The notes beneath the pieces are model-generated. The model saw nothing but the letters and a program-made list of their open reading frames with translations, did not search any database and was not told where the DNA came from. A program made the translations under genes and the position numbers. 32,047 nt of DNA from a virus, in the IMG/VR virus record IMGVR_UViG_3300032224_000857, positions 1-32,047 of that record. One strand, given 5' to 3'. Below, piece by piece: positions 30,356 through 32,047 of the stretch; the first letter of the stretch is position 1, and each line of letters starts with the position of its first letter.

Positions 30356-30476
30356 CCAGCAGCAGATTGAGTAGATGGTGAATCGTGCGTGCCAGCTCGG
30401 AATCCGTTCCAAGCTGCTGGCCGATGCTGATGAGCGTTAGTGCTCTGATCAGGCCATCAGTGTTTCCGTATCTCAC
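30342..30476 (-). CDS. 44-aa early protein
   Basis: A GTG start at 30476 with GGAGG six bases upstream lies about 20 bases after the predicted transcription start of the strong promoter. The product (VRYGNTDGLIRALTLISIG, then a helix HHLLNLLLANLR) is amphipathic and helical. A longer frame up to 30533 would start inside the promoter and is rejected. As the first gene of the leftward transcript it could be a small regulator, but no family is known. Confidence 0.6.
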   Translation of the reverse strand: MRYGNTDGLIRALTLISIGQQLGTDSELARTIHHLLNLLLANLR

Positions 30477-30500
30477 AGGCGTCCTCCTGACGCGGCGGGG

Positions 30501-30530
30501 ATGATAGTTGTCCGATCTCAAATTTGTCAA
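30501..30530 (-). promoter_or_regulatory. strong leftward sigma70-type promoter
   Basis: TTGACA (30530-30525), an 18-base spacer, then TATCAT (30506-30501). The spacer is copy 1 of the 20-bp repeat, so a bound protein would block it. This is the best promoter-like sequence that I see in the window and would start the leftward early transcript near 30494. Confidence 0.75.
30507..30526. repeat. 20-bp operator-like repeat, copy 1
   Basis: It lies between the -35 and -10 boxes of the leftward promoter and includes CAAATTTG, an 8-bp palindrome. The second copy is at 30336-30355, 171 bp away in the same orientation. The position fits an operator; the protein that binds is not known. Confidence 0.65.
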
Positions 30531-30564
30531 CACGCGAAAGGATCGGATTTTTCGCCCGTAAAAA

Positions 30565-30813
30565 TTAGGCCGATTGCCGATGGCCGGGGCGTCGCCCGCA
30601 CAGCTTACCGGCCGCCCTCAGCTTCTCGCGTTCTTTCGCAAGTTGCTGGATCTCGTCAGCGTCGTAGAGCCAGGCCCGCTTGGTGATCTGCTGGGACCAG
30701 ATCTCGCCGCGAACGGCCATGCCTCGGATGTGCGTTCCAGAGCATCCGTAGAGGTCTGCAGCCTCGGTAGTCGAACAAAGCTTTTTGGCAGGCAGTCTTA
30801 CGGGCATCTTCAT
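30565..30813 (-). CDS. excisionase-like MerR-type HTH protein
   Basis: This 82-aa protein has a MerR/excisionase-type DNA-binding outline: LCSTTEAADLYGCSGTHIRGMAVRGEIWSQQ, then AWLYDADEIQQLAKEREKL, typical of helix-turn-helix proteins of the excisionase type. It lies just left of the attachment site and divergent from the integrase, the common position of xis. The start is the ATG at 30813; the ATG at 30807 is possible. It may also regulate its own promoter. Confidence 0.75.
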   Translation of the reverse strand: MKMPVRLPAKKLCSTTEAADLYGCSGTHIRGMAVRGEIWSQQITKRAWLYDADEIQQLAKEREKLRAAGKLCGRRPGHRQSA

Positions 30814-30821
30814 GGCCCCAG

Positions 30822-30849
30822 AGTGTAGGGATGCTACTTTGCTGATCAA
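30822..30849 (-). promoter_or_regulatory. likely promoter of the excisionase-like gene
   Basis: TTGATC (30849-30844), a 16-base spacer and TACACT (30827-30822) resemble a sigma70 promoter with two mismatches in each box. Transcription would begin close to the start codon, so the mRNA would be leaderless or nearly so. Confidence 0.4.
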
Positions 30850-30879
30850 CACAATTTGCCTTTGCCTCCCAGACCGGCG

Positions 30880-30893
30880 TACGGTTCCAGTAG
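30880..30893 (-). repeat. integrase arm-type site, left copy (inverted)
   Basis: The 14-base sequence is the exact reverse complement of CTACTGGAACCGTA, found twice to the right of the tRNA remnant. Repeats in opposite orientation flanking a core fit integrase arm sites. Confidence 0.65.
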
Positions 30894-30898
30894 GCGAC

Positions 30899-30950
30899 TA
30901 CACCCCGCTGGGCTCGAACCAGCAACCTTCGGTTCCGTAGACCGATGCGC
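30899..30950 (-). other. attP: attP core: 3' part of a tRNA-Arg(ACG) gene
   Basis: Read leftward, the sequence forms the 3' part of a tRNA: an anticodon stem TCGGT/ACCGA (30945-30941 and 30933-30929) around CTACGGA, with anticodon ACG; a variable loop AGGTT; a T-arm GCTGG/CCAGC around TTCGAGC (30923-30907); and GGGGTGT (30906-30900) as the 3' acceptor strand. No 5' acceptor strand or complete D-arm is present. Phages that integrate at a tRNA carry such a fragment so that the host gene is restored after insertion. Confidence 0.85.
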
Positions 30951-30963
30951 TACTGGAACCGTA
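30950..30963 (+). repeat. integrase arm-type site, first right copy
   Basis: CTACTGGAACCGTA, directly beside the tRNA fragment; it repeats 22 bp to the right and, inverted, at 30880-30893. Confidence 0.65.
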
Positions 30964-30971
30964 GAAACCAC

Positions 30972-30985
30972 CTACTGGAACCGTA
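30972..30985 (+). repeat. integrase arm-type site, second right copy
   Basis: Second direct copy of CTACTGGAACCGTA, 22 bp (two helical turns) from the first, so proteins bound to both would face the same side of the DNA. Confidence 0.65.
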
Positions 30986-31100
30986 GATCCGGTTTTGCGG
31001 GGTGTTTGACAGTCCGCCCGTCATCCGGAGGATGGCACCACCTTTCCGCCCCATGAGGGGGCGTGGCGGGCGTCAGAGGGGCTGCAGGCGGCGGTCCCTC

Positions 31101-31121
31101 TGGCACACCAACGATGTGCCA
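31101..31121 (+). promoter_or_regulatory. inverted repeat before the integrase start
   Basis: TGGCACA, seven bases, TGTGCCA form a perfect 7-bp inverted repeat which ends two bases before the ATG. It could be an operator or an mRNA hairpin that hides the start of int; no ribosome site is visible upstream. Confidence 0.5.
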
Positions 31122-31123
31122 AG

Positions 31124-32044
31124 ATGTATTGCAACGCAGGGCCGGCAACGCTGTCAGCGTATGCCGCCAACTACAATCTCCTCCGCGATGTGCGGCCGGA
31201 GACCGTCCGCCAGTACCAGATCACCGCTCGCCTTTTCGAGCAATGGGCCGGGCACCCCGTGCAGCTCGTCAATCTCGACGAGGCCAGCGTCTCCGCCTGG
31301 CTGCGGGACTACGCCGCCTCTGGTGTCGTGCCGGAGACCGTCCGGTCGAAGAAGGTAGGCCTGTTGGCCTTGTGGCGGGCCGCAGCCGACGAGGGCCTGT
31401 GCGAGCCGCCCACACGCCGCATAAGGTCCGTAAAGGTACCGTACAAGGCACCCACGTGCTGGACATGGGAGGAGGTGTCCGCCCTCCTGACGGCCTGCCA
31501 GGGCCTCCAGCGATGGCATAAGACCGGGCTCCGCCGGTCGGCGTGGTTCGACCTAGCCATCCGCATGGCATGGGACACTGGGCTCCGCCAAGGCGATCAG
31601 TGGCGGCTGCCTGTCGCCGACATCCGGCCCGACGGGGCCGTCGGCCTGGTGCAGTCCAAGACGGGCAGGCCTGTTCTGTGCCAACTGTCGCCCTCGACCG
31701 TCGAGGCTCTGCGGGTCTCGCTCGAGGTGGCCCCGCGGCAGCTCGTTACGCCCTGGCTGTCATCGCACGAGACCTTCGACGACCAGTTCAAAAGATTGGT
31801 GACTCGGGCAGGCATCCGGCCGGGTACCTGGAAGTGGCTCAGGCGGGCCTCGGCCACCGATGTGGAGATCCAGAGACCGGGATCAGCAACGGCCCACCTC
31901 GGGCACGTTCCAGGTTCCAGAATCGCAGAGCGTAGCTACATCGACCCGGCCCAATTCTCACGCACCGCCATTACGCCACGCGAGCTCGTCGTCGCAGCGT
32001 TTGAAGCTAGGCAAGGGGGGGGGGGGGGGCCGTTTGTGGTTTGA
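31124..32044 (+). CDS. int: tyrosine integrase (C-terminus altered by a G-run artefact)
   Basis: This tyrosine recombinase has an N-terminal SAM-like binding domain (about 5-95; SAYAANYNLLRDVRPETVRQ), then the catalytic domain: Arg155 in TGLRQGDQ, Lys179 in SKTGRP, an HxxR-type box that reads KWLR (K237, R240), His261 in HLGH, and the nucleophile Tyr272 in SYIDP. Lys in place of the box His is unusual for textbook integrases, though I recall it in planctomycete-type enzymes. The last nine residues after Gln297 come from the G run and its degraded tail and are not real; the true end is probably at 17-49 of the window. Confidence 0.85.
   Translation: MYCNAGPATLSAYAANYNLLRDVRPETVRQYQITARLFEQWAGHPVQLVNLDEASVSAWLRDYAASGVVPETVRSKKVGLLALWRAAADEGLCEPPTRRIRSVKVPYKAPTCWTWEEVSALLTACQGLQRWHKTGLRRSAWFDLAIRMAWDTGLRQGDQWRLPVADIRPDGAVGLVQSKTGRPVLCQLSPSTVEALRVSLEVAPRQLVTPWLSSHETFDDQFKRLVTRAGIRPGTWKWLRRASATDVEIQRPGSATAHLGHVPGSRIAERSYIDPAQFSRTAITPRELVVAAFEARQGGGGGPFVV
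32015..32029 (+). other. 15-G homopolymer artefact
   Basis: A run of 15 Gs replaces the five Gs seen at 17-21. Long G runs near read ends are typical of two-colour Illumina chemistry, where no signal is called as G. Confidence 0.8.
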
Positions 32045-32047
32045 CAA
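32030..32047 (+). other. degraded copy of the window's left end
   Basis: The 18 bases after the G run match positions 22-39 at 14 of 18 places by hand alignment. They look like a low-quality read of the same sequence, which means the contig ends overlap. Confidence 0.7.

Noticed and set aside
30477-30533. Longer start for the 44-aa gene
   Set aside because: It would begin inside the promoter's -35 box, upstream of the predicted transcript start.
30899-30950. A complete functional tRNA gene
   Set aside because: The 5' acceptor strand and a full D-arm are absent; only the 3' part of the cloverleaf is present, as in an attP.
31006-31034. Integrase promoter from TTGACA at 31006
   Set aside because: The -35 is perfect, but no acceptable -10 follows at 16-18 bases (AGGATG at 17), so I do not call it.
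31047-31063. CGCCCC/GGGGCG hairpin upstream of int
   Set aside because: Only 6 bp in very GC-rich DNA with no U-run; likely chance.
1-32047. CRISPR array, rRNA genes or insertion sequences
   Set aside because: No regularly spaced long repeats, no rRNA-like sequence, and no transposase frame were seen.

Overview
The window is a near-complete genome of a temperate, long-tailed (siphovirus-type) phage with an HK97-type head. It is GC-rich by eye and very tightly packed. Every gene except the integrase lies on the minus strand, so the late and early genes run leftward. Several proteins (the replication initiator-like protein, the integrase active-site box, the secreted and small membrane proteins, the LamG adhesin) look like families I associate from memory with planctomycete phages and prophages. 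The host guess is therefore a planctomycete, at moderate to low confidence and without any database search.

Layout in the direction of transcription, from right to left. 30.3-30.8 kb: excisionase-like regulator, a strong promoter, a 44-aa protein and a duplicated operator-like repeat. 27.2-30.3 kb: recombination block (RecA-like/Sak4-type ATPase, SSB-like protein with a DDIPF tail), a secreted protein and two small DNA-binding proteins. 25.1-27.1 kb: ParB-like protein and a replication initiator-like gene with three palindromic iterons at exact 22-bp spacing. 23.8-25.1 kb: RusA-type resolvase, small HTH protein, HNH nuclease. 19.7-23.8 kb: small and large terminase, portal, prohead protease. 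16.4-19.7 kb: nine tightly abutting or overlapping small genes, many of them membrane proteins, including a membrane-anchored papain-like cysteine peptidase; this cassette interrupts the usual protease-capsid pair. 11.5-16.3 kb: major capsid protein, connectors, tail terminator, two tail-tube-like paralogues, and tail assembly chaperones joined by a -1 frameshift site. 8.2-11.6 kb: tape measure and distal tail. 1.4-8.2 kb: adhesins with collagen-like, Ig-like, FN3 and LamG modules. 0.05-1.4 kb: metallophosphoesterase and MazG-like protein.

The integrase is the only rightward gene. Between it and the excisionase-like gene lies an attP: the 3' part of a tRNA-Arg(ACG) gene flanked by three copies of a 14-bp arm-type repeat. 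I see no recognisable CI-type repressor, classic endolysin or replicative helicase.

The ends carry artefacts. Bases 1-16 are an Illumina adapter remnant. The right end has a 15-G run followed by a degraded copy of the left end. Joining the ends at the G run restores a natural integrase C-terminus with its stop at 47-49, so the phage map closes into a circle of about 32.0 kb.
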